Shown: positions 17,399 to 25,794 of the stretch, piece after piece | Layout: every line of letters begins with the position of its first letter | Numbering within the stretch: position 1 is the first letter of the stretch | NCBI GenBank assembly: GCA_035943995.1 | Contig: DASZBS010000095.1 | Span: 1-64,000 of the forward strand | Origin: Vulcanimicrobium sp035943995 | GTDB lineage: Bacteria; Vulcanimicrobiota; Vulcanimicrobiia; Vulcanimicrobiales; Vulcanimicrobiaceae | Reading direction: 5' to 3' | Length of the DNA: 64,000 nucleotides | Notes under the pieces: generated by a model | What the model was told of the DNA's origin: nothing | What the model saw: the letters and a program-made list of their open reading frames with translations, nothing else | Database searches by the model: none | Program-made: the position numbers and the translations under genes

Positions 17399-17962
17399 TC
17401 AATCGGGGAGCGCGCGGAAGAATCGCGCGACGCGCGCGGCGTCGTACGAGCGGTCCGCCGCGAGCTCGCGCTCGGTCCAGCCGCGGAACGCGTCGAGGTC
17501 GACGTCGGCGGCGCGGCCGCGCGCGACGGCCAGCGCGACTTCGAGCGCGGAGCGGTCGCCCCACGCCCAGTAGTGCAGGAAGCGGTCGCGCACCACGTCG
17601 GTCGGCGCGAGCACGTGCAGCAGCGCGTCGTCGCGGTGATCGGTGCGCCACGCCGTGACGCGCTCGCGCCCGATCGAGAGCGGCCCGATCGGGAACTCGA
17701 TCGTGTACGGCAGCTCGGGATGGCGGTAGAAATCCTCCGCCGCGCGCGCGTAGCCGATCGACTCGAGCGCGCGGTCGACGACGACCCGCGCGCGGCCGAC
17801 GTGCAGCACGAAGTCGACGTCGAGCGACTGATAGCGCTCGGGCACGTAGTACGCCGCCGCGCTGCCGCCGCACAGGACCGCGGTCTCGCCGGCACGGTCG
17901 AGTGCGCTGCACACCGCGAACGCGACGTCGCTCAGCGCCGCGTGCGCGGCTAGCCGCGCCAC
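17399..17962 (-). CDS. Nucleotidyltransferase-like protein paired with a winged-helix regulator
   Basis: A 187-residue protein with a nucleotidyltransferase-fold signature: AVLCGGSAAAYYVPERYQSLDVDFVL, i.e. the GG/S motif followed by D-x-D. A later segment (PLSIGRERVTAWRTDHRDDALLHVLAPTDVVRDRFLHYWAWGDRSALEVA) resembles the helical part of AbiEii/MNT-like proteins. It starts at GTG 17962, 13 bases after the stop of the winged-helix gene, so the two form an operon. Possible roles include an antitoxin/toxin-type nucleotidyltransferase or tRNA/protein modifier; the sequence does not decide. Confidence 0.65.
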   Translation of the reverse strand: MARLAAHAALSDVAFAVCSALDRAGETAVLCGGSAAAYYVPERYQSLDVDFVLHVGRARVVVDRALESIGYARAAEDFYRHPELPYTIEFPIGPLSIGRERVTAWRTDHRDDALLHVLAPTDVVRDRFLHYWAWGDRSALEVALAVARGRAADVDLDAFRGWTERELAADRSYDAARVARFFRALPD

Positions 17963-17975
17963 TGCTCGGCCGGCA

Positions 17976-18317
17976 TCAAAGCGGTTTGCCGATGCGGCGC
18001 GGGCGCTCGCGCCGCGTCGCCGCGCGCTCGCGCACCTCGGGGTAGGCGTCGACGAGGCGTTCGAGCAGCGCGCGCAGCTCGACGGCGCCGTACCAGCGCC
18101 GGTTCAGCACGGCGACCCGCGCGCGCCCGATCTCGCGCGACACGACCACGCCCGTTCGCTCCAGCGCGATGACCGCGCGGTGCACCGCCGTGGGGCTCGC
18201 GTCGATCTGGCGCGCCAGCTCGCGCAGGTGGAGACCGTTCTCGCTCAGGGCCAGGCGAGCCAGGATGCGGTCCCGCAAGACCGAGCCGAACAGCGCCGGG
18301 CGGAGATCGTCGCGCAC
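17976..18317 (-). CDS. Winged helix-turn-helix transcriptional regulator
   Basis: A 113-residue DNA-binding protein. The N-terminal wHTH reads LFGSVLRDRILARLALSENGLHLRELARQIDASPTAVHRAV and is followed by the wing GVVVSREIGRARVAVLNRRWYGA and a basic C-terminus (RRERPRRIGK). The GTG at 18317 (VRDDLRPALFGSV) was chosen because longer starts add residues with no relation to the fold. A 7-bp inverted repeat lies 9 bases upstream and is a likely operator for self-regulation. It forms an operon with the nucleotidyltransferase-like gene, and diverges from aconitase. Confidence 0.75.
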   Translation of the reverse strand: MRDDLRPALFGSVLRDRILARLALSENGLHLRELARQIDASPTAVHRAVIALERTGVVVSREIGRARVAVLNRRWYGAVELRALLERLVDAYPEVRERAATRRERPRRIGKPL

Positions 18318-18325
18318 CTCGTGAT

Positions 18326-18344
18326 TGTCCCGAAAAGCGGGACA
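18326..18344. promoter_or_regulatory. Putative operator TGTCCCG-N5-CGGGACA
   Basis: Perfect inverted repeat with 7-base arms (18326-18332 and 18338-18344) and spacer AAAAG. It lies between the divergent wHTH regulator and aconitase genes. Its position next to the regulator start fits an autoregulatory site; control of aconitase from the same site is possible. Confidence 0.5.
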
Positions 18345-18413
18345 TGTGTCAACGAACTGCGTACAGCGGGCGGGAGCACCCTCCCGGCGCTCCGCCGAAC
18401 GCAGTCCGGTGCC

Positions 18414-21155
18414 ATGAGCCATCCGAACAGCTTCTCCGCACGCGACACGCTGCGCGTCCGTCCTTCGACAAGCTCAGGACGCGACTACACGTACTTCCGG
18501 CTGGCCGCGCTGGGGGACCGGTACGACCTCGCGACGATGCCGTACTCGCTCAAGATCCTGCTCGAGAATTTGATTCGCAACGAAGATGGGCGCTCGGTGA
18601 CGGAAGACGACGTCGCGGCGCTCGCGTCGTGGCAACCCGGCGCGCCGTCGGCCAAAGAGATCGCGTACCGCCCGGCGCGCGTGCTGCTGCAAGACTTCAC
18701 CGGCGTGCCGTGCGTCGTCGACCTCGCCGCGATGCGCGACGCGATCGCGGAGTTCGGCGGCGATCCGAAGCGCATCAACCCGCTGCAGCCGGTCGAGCTC
18801 GTGATCGACCACTCCGTGCAGGTCGACGCGTGGGCGTCGCCCGACGCGTTCGAGAAGAACGCGCAGCTCGAGTTCGAGCGCAACGGCGAGCGCTATGCCT
18901 TTTTGAAATGGGGGCAGTCGTCGCTCGACGGTTTCCGCGCGGTGCCGCCCGACACCGGGATCGTGCACCAGGTCAACATCGAATATCTCGCGCGGGTGAT
19001 CTTCGGCGCGGGTGGTGCAGGCGAGGCGCATCCCGGCGGCACGACGGTCGCGTATCCGGACACGGTGGTCGGCACCGACTCGCACACCACGATGGCGAAC
19101 GGCTTGGGCGTGCTGGCGTGGGGTGTCGGCGGGATCGAAGCGGAAGCAGCGATGCTCGGCCAACCGGTGACGATGCTGATCCCCGACGTGATCGGTTTCA
19201 AGCTGACCGGAAAGCTGCGTGAAGGCGTCACGGCGACCGACCTCGCCTTGCAGATTACACAGATGCTGCGCAAGAAAGGCGTCGTCGGCAAGTTCGTGGA
19301 GTTCTACGGCGCCGGTTTGTCGTCGCTCCCGGTCGCCGACCGCACCGTGATCGGCAACATGTCGCCCGAGTACGGTTCGACCGTCGCGATCTTCCCGATC
19401 GATGCGCTCACGCTGGATTATCTGCGCCTGACGGGTCGCGCGCAGGAGCAGATCGATCTCGTCGAGGCGTACGCCAAGGCGCAGGGGATGTTCCGCACCG
19501 ACGACTCGCCGGAACCGCGCTTCTCGGACACGCTCGCGCTCGACTTGAGCGACGTCGTGCCGAACCTCGCCGGCCCGCGCCGGCCGCAGGACCGCGTGCC
19601 GCTCACCGACGTGAAAGCGACGTTCAACGTCGCGCTGGAAGAATGGCAGAACGCGCGCGGAAGCGGGAACGGCAAGCAGGTCGACCGCTTCGCGGACGAA
19701 GGCGGCGGCACGGCGGTCGCCGCGCAGCCCCGCACGGAGGTGTCGGACGGCGCGGTCGTCATCGCGGCGATCACGTCGTGCACGAATACGTCGAACCCCG
19801 CGCTACTGATCGGCGCGGGGCTGCTCGCGAAGAAAGCCGTCGAAAAAGGCCTCAAGCCCGCACCGTGGGTGAAGACGTCGCTCGCGCCCGGCTCGAAAGT
19901 CGTCACCGACTACCTGCTCAAGGCGGACTTGACGCAGTATCTCGATGCGCTCGGCTTCAACCTGGTCGGCTACGGCTGCACGACGTGCATCGGCAACAGC
20001 GGCCCGCTGGGCGAAGACGTCGCGCACGCGGTCGCCGAGCACGATCTCATCGTCGCCGCGGTGCTGTCGGGCAACCGCAACTTCGAAGGCCGCATCCACC
20101 CGCAGGTCCGCGCGAACTACCTCGCGTCGCCGCCGCTCGTCGTCGCGTACGCGCTCGCCGGGCGCATGGACGTCGACCTCACCACCGAACCGCTCGGCCG
20201 CACCGCGACCGGCGAAGACGTGTACTTGAAAGACCTCTGGCCGACGAGCGCGGAGATCGATGCGGCGCTCGCGGCGGCGGTGTCGGACCAGTTGTTCCGG
20301 CGACGCTACGCCGACGTGTTCGCGGGCGACGAGCGCTGGTCGTCGATGAACGTGCCGGCCGGCGAGCGGTACGCGTGGGACGAGAAATCCGAGTACGTGA
20401 AGCGCCCGCCCTATTTCGACGGCATGCCCAAACAGCCGGCGGCGGTGCAGGACATCACGGGCGCGCGTGTGCTCGTGATGGTCGGAGACTCGGTGACGAC
20501 CGACCACATCTCGCCCGCCGGCAATATCTCGAAAACGTCGCCCGCCGCGAAGTATTTGATCTCCAAGGGCGTGGAACCGGCGGACTTCAACTCGTACGGT
20601 GCGCGGCGCGGAAATCACGAGGTGATGGTGCGCGGCACGTTCGCGAACATCCGGCTGCGCAATCTGCTGGTACCGGGCGTCGAAGGCGGCGTGACGCGCT
20701 ATCTGCCGACCAACGAGCAGACGTCGATCTTCGACGCTTCCGAACAATACCGCGCCGACGGCACGCCGCTGATCGTGCTCGCGGGCAAGGAGTACGGCAG
20801 CGGCTCTTCGCGCGACTGGGCGGCGAAGGGTCCGTACCTGCTCGGCATCAAGGCCGCCATCGCGGAGTCGTTCGAACGCATCCACCGCTCGAACCTGATC
20901 GGCATGGGAATCTTGCCGCTACAGTACCGCAGCGGCGAGACGCGCGCGTCGCTGGGCCTCACCGGCGAGGAGACCTTCGCGATCGAAGGCGTCGCAGCGA
21001 AGCTGGAACCCGGCATGACGGTAAACGTCACCGCAACGGACGCGAGCGGCGCGAAAAAACAGTTCGGCGCGCTGCTGCGGATCGACACGCCGGACGAAGC
21101 GGACTACTACCGCCACGGCGGCATCTTGCAGTACGTGCTGCGGTCGTTAGCATAG
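18414..21155 (+). CDS. acnA: Aconitate hydratase A
   Basis: A 913-residue TCA-cycle enzyme (citrate to isocitrate), normal length for AcnA/IRP1-type aconitases. Cluster cysteines are seen in ITSCTNTSNP and YGCTTCIGNSGP. Other family motifs are GTDSHTTMANGLGVLAWGVGG, GDSVTTDHISPAGN and YGSGSSRDWAAKGP in the swivel domain. The ATG at 18414 gives MSHPNSFSARDTL, the usual opening. Unusually, residues 16-22 (RPSTSSG) are encoded by a palindromic repeat inserted in frame near the N-terminus. It faces the double aspartyl-protease-like gene. Confidence 0.96.
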   Translation: MSHPNSFSARDTLRVRPSTSSGRDYTYFRLAALGDRYDLATMPYSLKILLENLIRNEDGRSVTEDDVAALASWQPGAPSAKEIAYRPARVLLQDFTGVPCVVDLAAMRDAIAEFGGDPKRINPLQPVELVIDHSVQVDAWASPDAFEKNAQLEFERNGERYAFLKWGQSSLDGFRAVPPDTGIVHQVNIEYLARVIFGAGGAGEAHPGGTTVAYPDTVVGTDSHTTMANGLGVLAWGVGGIEAEAAMLGQPVTMLIPDVIGFKLTGKLREGVTATDLALQITQMLRKKGVVGKFVEFYGAGLSSLPVADRTVIGNMSPEYGSTVAIFPIDALTLDYLRLTGRAQEQIDLVEAYAKAQGMFRTDDSPEPRFSDTLALDLSDVVPNLAGPRRPQDRVPLTDVKATFNVALEEWQNARGSGNGKQVDRFADEGGGTAVAAQPRTEVSDGAVVIAAITSCTNTSNPALLIGAGLLAKKAVEKGLKPAPWVKTSLAPGSKVVTDYLLKADLTQYLDALGFNLVGYGCTTCIGNSGPLGEDVAHAVAEHDLIVAAVLSGNRNFEGRIHPQVRANYLASPPLVVAYALAGRMDVDLTTEPLGRTATGEDVYLKDLWPTSAEIDAALAAAVSDQLFRRRYADVFAGDERWSSMNVPAGERYAWDEKSEYVKRPPYFDGMPKQPAAVQDITGARVLVMVGDSVTTDHISPAGNISKTSPAAKYLISKGVEPADFNSYGARRGNHEVMVRGTFANIRLRNLLVPGVEGGVTRYLPTNEQTSIFDASEQYRADGTPLIVLAGKEYGSGSSRDWAAKGPYLLGIKAAIAESFERIHRSNLIGMGILPLQYRSGETRASLGLTGEETFAIEGVAAKLEPGMTVNVTATDASGAKKQFGALLRIDTPDEADYYRHGGILQYVLRSLA
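18459..18481 (+). repeat. Short palindromic repeat inside acnA
   Basis: Arms CGTCCT and AGGACG enclose TCGACAAGCTC. The core CCTTCGACAAGCTCAGG is, from general knowledge, a dispersed intergenic palindrome found in many GC-rich bacteria. Here it is read in frame as residues RPSTSSG of aconitase. I did not notice another copy in the window. Confidence 0.6.
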
Positions 21156-21159
21156 CCGG

Positions 21160-22647
21160 TTACCGCAGCAGCCACATCCGGTTGCTGCGGTAGTCGAAGA
21201 CCGGCTCGAAGCGGCTGAGGATCTGGATCCCGACGTTGCCCAGCTCGGTCGGATCGTTGGCGGCGCCCTTGTCCATGATGCTGAGCTCCAGCGGGACGTC
21301 GTGGACGACGACCGAACCGAGCCGAACCGTGCCCGCTCGCGCTCGTAAGCCGGCGGCGATGCCGGCGACCGCGCCGCTGACGAGCACTTCGTTCGCCTTG
21401 TAGCGTGCGACGAGCCGGTGCGCTTTGACGAACGGCGCCAAGACGAGGAGCGCGTTCGCATCGCCGGTGTCCAGGCCGAGCGCGCCGCGCATGCCGTCGA
21501 GCGCGCCGTCGATCTCCGGTTCGCAGCCCGACAGGCGCATCGGGATCGGCGCGTCGCGGATGCCGAACGCGCGCACGTCGCGGCTGAGCACGATGCGCCC
21601 GCCGTGAAAGTCGAAGCGTACGGCAAAACGCTGCATGATCTCGCAGCCGACCGTGCCGTCGATGCCGTCGTTGTCGCCCGGGATCACCGAGAACGGCTGA
21701 TCGCGCAGCACGGCGTTGCCGATCTGCATGCGCTTGGCGGTCGTGTACCGGCGCGACACGACGCCCGGACCGAATCCGCCGGCTTTGCCGTCACCGACCA
21801 CGTGCAAATGAAGCCGGCGGGCGACCTCCGGCGTCACGTCGTTCGATGCGCCGGTATCGAACAAGACGCGGATGACGGGGCCGTCGTCGATGCGGATCGG
21901 GACGATCGGATGGCCGCGCAGCATCGCCATCGGGATCGATGTCGTGCCGTCGAGAACCGCGTCGTCCGGCGGCGGCGGCGGATCGAATGCGCCGGCCGGT
22001 ACGCTTGCGACCGGCTCGACGCTGCGCACGCGTTCGCGCGCCACGCCGAAACGCGTCGTCGTTTCCTGGTAGAACGGAACGACCACGTCGTGCATGCGCC
22101 GGTAATCCGCGTAGCTCGCGTGCGTCGCCTCGCCGCCAGAATCGTCCTCGATCCCGCTCACCAAGCCCGTGTGCCGGTCGAGCGTCACGTCGATCGGCGC
22201 CGACAACGCCGCGTATCGCAGCCGCACGACGACGTCGCCGCGTTTGCCGCGCATGAGGCTAACGACGGGCTGCTCCGGTCCGCGGCGCCCCACGAAATGC
22301 GCCCACGCCAGGCTGTCGAGGCGTGATTGCGCGTTGCCCTCGACGATCGCCATCCCGGTCGCGTCGGAGCTCCACGTCCGGTTGCCGTCGAAGCCGTCGC
22401 CGGACGACAGCGGTCCGGCGGAGATCCGCTCCGCGTATCGCCCGGTCGCTAGATCGACGAGGCTCGTCTCGGTACCGCGCACGCCGTCGACCTCGATGTC
22501 CTGCCGCAGCCGCACGTACCGCTGCGCCGCATCGCGCGACCGGATGATGCGCACGTCCGGCGTAACCGAGCCGCCGGGCGGGCGCGTGAACGCGACGGTG
22601 CCGGCGAGCGCGAGCAAAGAGATCACCATGCTGGTTTCGGCCGGCAT
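21160..22647 (-). CDS. Secreted/periplasmic protein with two retropepsin-like aspartyl protease domains
   Basis: A 495-residue protein with a signal-like N-terminus (MVISLLALAGTVAF). An N-terminal lipoprotein-localisation-like beta domain (about residues 30-225) shows RYVRLRQDIEVDGVRGTETSLVDLATGRY. It is followed by two pepsin/retropepsin-type elements: FDTGASNDVTP with Asp264, and LDTGDANAL with Asp393. Flap-like and psi-loop regions (DGTVGCEIMQRFAVRFDF, GNVGIQILSRFEPVFDY) follow each. The ATG at 22647 is preceded by GGAGGT, 10 bases upstream. A paralogue lies at 29550-31004. Activity and substrate are unknown. Confidence 0.74.
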   Translation of the reverse strand: MPAETSMVISLLALAGTVAFTRPPGGSVTPDVRIIRSRDAAQRYVRLRQDIEVDGVRGTETSLVDLATGRYAERISAGPLSSGDGFDGNRTWSSDATGMAIVEGNAQSRLDSLAWAHFVGRRGPEQPVVSLMRGKRGDVVVRLRYAALSAPIDVTLDRHTGLVSGIEDDSGGEATHASYADYRRMHDVVVPFYQETTTRFGVARERVRSVEPVASVPAGAFDPPPPPDDAVLDGTTSIPMAMLRGHPIVPIRIDDGPVIRVLFDTGASNDVTPEVARRLHLHVVGDGKAGGFGPGVVSRRYTTAKRMQIGNAVLRDQPFSVIPGDNDGIDGTVGCEIMQRFAVRFDFHGGRIVLSRDVRAFGIRDAPIPMRLSGCEPEIDGALDGMRGALGLDTGDANALLVLAPFVKAHRLVARYKANEVLVSGAVAGIAAGLRARAGTVRLGSVVVHDVPLELSIMDKGAANDPTELGNVGIQILSRFEPVFDYRSNRMWLLR

Positions 22648-22712
22648 CTCGGACGCGACCTCCGCGCCGGCCGCAAGCAGTATTCCGCACGGGACTCGCG
22701 TACGAGGCCGTG

Positions 22713-23687
22713 ATGACGGCGCGGACCGTGCCTTTGGAGCTGACGCTCGCCGACGTCGACCGCGCGGCGGCGCTCGTTCGTGACGTCGTGCCCGTCACGC
22801 CCGCGTTTCGCTGGCCGCTGCTGTGCGAACGGCTCGGCGTCGATCTGACGCTCAAGCACGAGAACCACACGCCGCTCGGCGCGTTCAAGGTTCGCGGCGG
22901 GCTGACGTACGTCGCCGCGCTCCGCGAGCGCGCGCCGCACGTGACGCGGCTCGTCAGCGCGACGCGCGGGAACCACGGGCAGAGCATCGCGTTCGCCGCG
23001 GCGCGAGCCGGGCTGCGCGCGACGATCGTCGTGCCCGAAGGCAACTCGCCGGAGAAGAACGCCGCGATGCGCGCGCTCGGCGCGGAGCTCGTCGTGCACG
23101 GGCGTGATTTCGACGACGCGAAGGCCTTCGCGGCGACGCTCGTCGCGTCCGACGAGCGCGCGCATTTCGTGCCGTCGTATCATCGCGATCTCGTCGCGGG
23201 CGTCGCGACGTACGCGCGCGAGCTGTTCGCCGCCGGCGCGTTCGACGTCGTGTACGTGCCGATCGGGCTCGGCTCGGGGATCAGCGGCGTCATCGCCGGG
23301 CGCGATCTGCTCGGACTCGACACCGAGATCGTCGGCGTCGTCGCGGAGCGCTTTCCCGCGTACGCGCGCTCGTTCGAGCGCGGGGAGAGCGTCGAGACCG
23401 AGCCGTCCGACACCGTCGCCGACGGCATGGCTGTGCGCGTGACCGATCCTGCGGCGCTCGCCGTCATCCGCGCGGGCGCCTCGCGGATCGTCTCGGTCTC
23501 AGATGCCGCGATCCGCGAGGCGATGCGCTGGATCTTCACCGACACGCACAACGTCGCCGAAGGGGCCGGTGCGGCGGCGGTCGCTGCGGTCGCCGCCGAG
23601 CGCGAGCGGTTGCGCGGCAAGCGCGTCGTCGCAGTGATCTCCGGGGGAAACGTGGACGCGGCAGTATTCGCGCCGGTACTCGCATAG
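22713..23687 (+). CDS. Threonine/serine dehydratase-like PLP enzyme
   Basis: A 324-residue fold-type II PLP enzyme. The Schiff-base lysine is Lys59 (LGAFKVRGG), with substrate loop SATRGNHGQS and glycine-rich phosphate site IGLGSGISG. The length fits catabolic threonine dehydratase or serine racemase-like proteins without an ACT domain. Related enzymes such as diaminopropionate lyase or hydroxyaspartate dehydratase are possible. The start is GTG 22710 or ATG 22713 (MTARTVPLELTL). The last 54 coding bases are repeated imperfectly at 25977-26034, where a foreign segment has entered. Confidence 0.85.
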   Translation: MTARTVPLELTLADVDRAAALVRDVVPVTPAFRWPLLCERLGVDLTLKHENHTPLGAFKVRGGLTYVAALRERAPHVTRLVSATRGNHGQSIAFAAARAGLRATIVVPEGNSPEKNAAMRALGAELVVHGRDFDDAKAFAATLVASDERAHFVPSYHRDLVAGVATYARELFAAGAFDVVYVPIGLGSGISGVIAGRDLLGLDTEIVGVVAERFPAYARSFERGESVETEPSDTVADGMAVRVTDPAALAVIRAGASRIVSVSDAAIREAMRWIFTDTHNVAEGAGAAAVAAVAAERERLRGKRVVAVISGGNVDAAVFAPVLA

Positions 23688-23691
23688 GAGG
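23634..23691 (+). repeat. Left direct repeat (attL-like) of the insert
   Basis: A 58-base segment covering the last codons of the dehydratase (ISGGNVDAAVFAPVLA), its TAG stop and the AGGAGG that follows. It matches 25977-26034 at 54 of 58 positions by direct reading. It keeps the dehydratase reading frame intact. Confidence 0.85.
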
Positions 23692-23835
23692 TTCAATGAT
23701 TACAAGCCGACGCGCCTTAATCACCTATGGCGAAATGCAGTTGCGAGCTTAGTATAACGCGGGTAGCTTAACTCGGCACCGAAGCCGCTGTTACGTCAAT
23801 GCGATATCGCTGCCACTTTGCGCCTCCTCTCAGCG

Positions 23836-24489
23836 TTATTCCTGGGCGCTAAGGAGCTCCGCGACGAGCTGTTCTGCGACCGGCCGCACCTTAGTAAACG
23901 CGTTAGGCGCCGTGCAAGTCATTGCGCAGCCAGCCGCCACGTCTTCAGGTCTAAATCGGACGACGCGGCCAACTCTACTCTGTTGCAACGCGATATGTCG
24001 AGCATCGATGTGCCAGGTTTTCATCAAGTCAACCACCCGTTGTTGCTCCGCAACATCTTCGGGAAAGACCTTCCATGTTGATTCGTCAAACATGGTGACG
24101 CCAGCTCCGGCAAACATATCCATTACAAAGGTCGCGCAGGTGAAGCCGCCACCTGAGCGGGTTATTGTCACGACCCCGCCAGAACCAATTACGGCCGATC
24201 GTTCGATTGCGTATGGTAGCCCCTTTTTATACGCGCTGGCAACTGACCGACAGTAGCTGGCAATCAAATTGTCCTCCGTGTCCGTTGTATCAGGATTCAT
24301 CCAATGGTACTCATCGCCCGAGAATGGTTGAATAATCGAGGTATAATGCCATCCGACATGAGTAAACAGAAGACGCCCTCCGTCTCGGAATACTATGCCC
24401 GTATGACGACCGCCGTCTGTAAGTTTGAGGGCGACAGCAACACGTTGAATCCTCGTAGCGGCGGCCGCGCCGAACGAAAGTCTTCGCAT
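23836..24489 (-). CDS. Permuted papain/NlpC-like His...Cys protein (insert gene 3)
   Basis: A 217-residue protein if it starts at ATG 24489; TTG 24543 or GTG 24534 are alternatives overlapping the previous gene. The order is His first, then Cys: GGRHTGIVFRDGGRLLFTHVGWHY (His44, His48) and later SGGGFTCATFVMDMF (Cys118). This order and spacing resemble circularly permuted NlpC/P60 or LRAT-like thiol hydrolases, which cleave amide or ester bonds in peptidoglycan, lipids or proteins. The resemblance is by motif only. It ends the three-gene unit and would be the natural effector candidate. Confidence 0.5.
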   Translation of the reverse strand: MRRLSFGAAAATRIQRVAVALKLTDGGRHTGIVFRDGGRLLFTHVGWHYTSIIQPFSGDEYHWMNPDTTDTEDNLIASYCRSVASAYKKGLPYAIERSAVIGSGGVVTITRSGGGFTCATFVMDMFAGAGVTMFDESTWKVFPEDVAEQQRVVDLMKTWHIDARHIALQQSRVGRVVRFRPEDVAAGCAMTCTAPNAFTKVRPVAEQLVAELLSAQE

Positions 24490-24499
24490 GCGAAAGACT

Positions 24500-25033
24500 C
24501 TACGTAAGGCCGCGCAAAAGGCGTGCAGCCTCACCCTTCTCAAGCCTGGCGGTCACAAAATCGCGCACCGATGATAATACGGTTTCTCGGATCGGCAATG
24601 ATTCGCGAGCCAAACCTCGCGTCATTAGCAGCGCCCCGATCCAGAGGTCGACTTCGCGAGGCAAACCTTTCGAATCGCGCGCGGTCGAAAGTTCCTCAAT
24701 TCGCTCATTGATTGCGAGCAAGATACCCGACAATAACAGGGTGTCCCGCGCCTCAACGGATTGGACAATGGCGTGCAGTGTGTAATCCAACGCGTCCGCC
24801 ACTTTTCCGGAGGCGTACAAGTTCACAGAACGACGAAGAACGATGCGCGCGGCGACCACTAAATCCGCAAACACATTCGTACGTCGCCCGGAAGCAGCGG
24901 ACGACCTGGTTTTCCTAAGGTTAGCCGATCCTGCGGACCGCAGCAAGCGTCGTTCGACACTCCAGTGCTGAGAGGTTACGACAAATGATAGCGGTTCAAT
25001 ATATATAGCTTCTACTTCTAAGAGCGTCGACAC
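24500..25033 (-). CDS. Unknown helical protein (insert gene 2)
   Basis: A 177-residue protein starting at GTG 25033, which overlaps the TAG of the preceding gene by one base (TAGTG), a sign of translational coupling. It has no signal peptide. From about residue 55 it is mostly helical: NVFADLVVAARIVLRRSVNLYASGKVADALDYTLHAIVQSVEARD, then LLLSGILLAINERIEELSTARD. I recognise no domain. It lies in the middle of the foreign three-gene unit and may bridge or regulate the other two products. Confidence 0.55.
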   Translation of the reverse strand: MSTLLEVEAIYIEPLSFVVTSQHWSVERRLLRSAGSANLRKTRSSAASGRRTNVFADLVVAARIVLRRSVNLYASGKVADALDYTLHAIVQSVEARDTLLLSGILLAINERIEELSTARDSKGLPREVDLWIGALLMTRGLARESLPIRETVLSSVRDFVTARLEKGEAARLLRGLT

Positions 25034-25794
25034 TATGATATTGACTCCCGGTATTCAGCGGTCGTGCAATCTATAAAAGCAGCGTACGCGCGAGTGTGAA
25101 GGAGTTCGATGTCTGCGAAGAGTTCTTCTGTACTTCCCGTCGACCACTCGCCGTGTTTACGAACCTCGAGGTCCAGCATAATTGTAACCGAACCCGTTGG
25201 CGAAGGGCGCGAAGCTTCGGTTAAGACGATGGTCGTTTCGGGATCGTCGCGCTGCGGCAGCTGCAATTGCATATAGAATCCTGAAATCACTTCGGATCCG
25301 AGAAATCCCGTTGCAATGACCGGGTGTACCTTCAAATATCGTTCGAATCGAAATAATGGTTCGTTGCCGACAACATTGTTTATATAGCGCAAACTTATCG
25401 CGGTGATGGCCTGCGGATCGCATCCCATCGTGTAATACTGGAATACTATTTCAGCCTCGGCTCGGAGTGCCTCCCAGCCGCTGTATGGCGCAAGAACATT
25501 AAAAGTCAAGCCGTCAACCGCGGCTTGGATGTACCTTCGATCGTCATTCGCTGAAAACAGTAAGCCCGATATCCGAGAAGCAGATTCGAGAGTGCGAGCT
25601 CCAATGTTGACTGCACTGCCTTCGTCCTCGACGGGCTCGTACCGGGTAATCTGCGGATAGTAGCGCGAAAGCGACTTCATCGCGGCTAAGAGATCGTCTA
25701 CAGAAAGCCCTTCGCGAGGTTGCACTCGAATATCGAGCACTACTTCCTGGACTGGCGCCGCGCGGAAACGAGGCCGATTCGTCGGTGCCGTGAT
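25033..25794 (-). CDS. TIGR04255-like protein (insert gene 1, no canonical start)
   Basis: The sequence matches what I know of the sporadically distributed TIGR04255 family: an APVQEVVLDIRVQP opening, a middle LTFNVLAPYSGWEALRAEAE, then ITAISLRYINNV and SGFYMQLQLP. The only ATG/GTG/TTG start in frame is GTG 25740, which would cut off the conserved APVQEV. No other canonical start exists before an upstream stop. ATC at 25794, 10 bases behind AAAGGAGG, would give MTAPTNRPRFRAAPVQEVV and 253 residues. An N-terminal mutation or frameshift is the alternative. Function of the family is unknown. Its stop overlaps the next start. Confidence 0.62.
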   Translation of the reverse strand: MTAPTNRPRFRAAPVQEVVLDIRVQPREGLSVDDLLAAMKSLSRYYPQITRYEPVEDEGSAVNIGARTLESASRISGLLFSANDDRRYIQAAVDGLTFNVLAPYSGWEALRAEAEIVFQYYTMGCDPQAITAISLRYINNVVGNEPLFRFERYLKVHPVIATGFLGSEVISGFYMQLQLPQRDDPETTIVLTEASRPSPTGSVTIMLDLEVRKHGEWSTGSTEELFADIELLHTRAYAAFIDCTTAEYRESIS

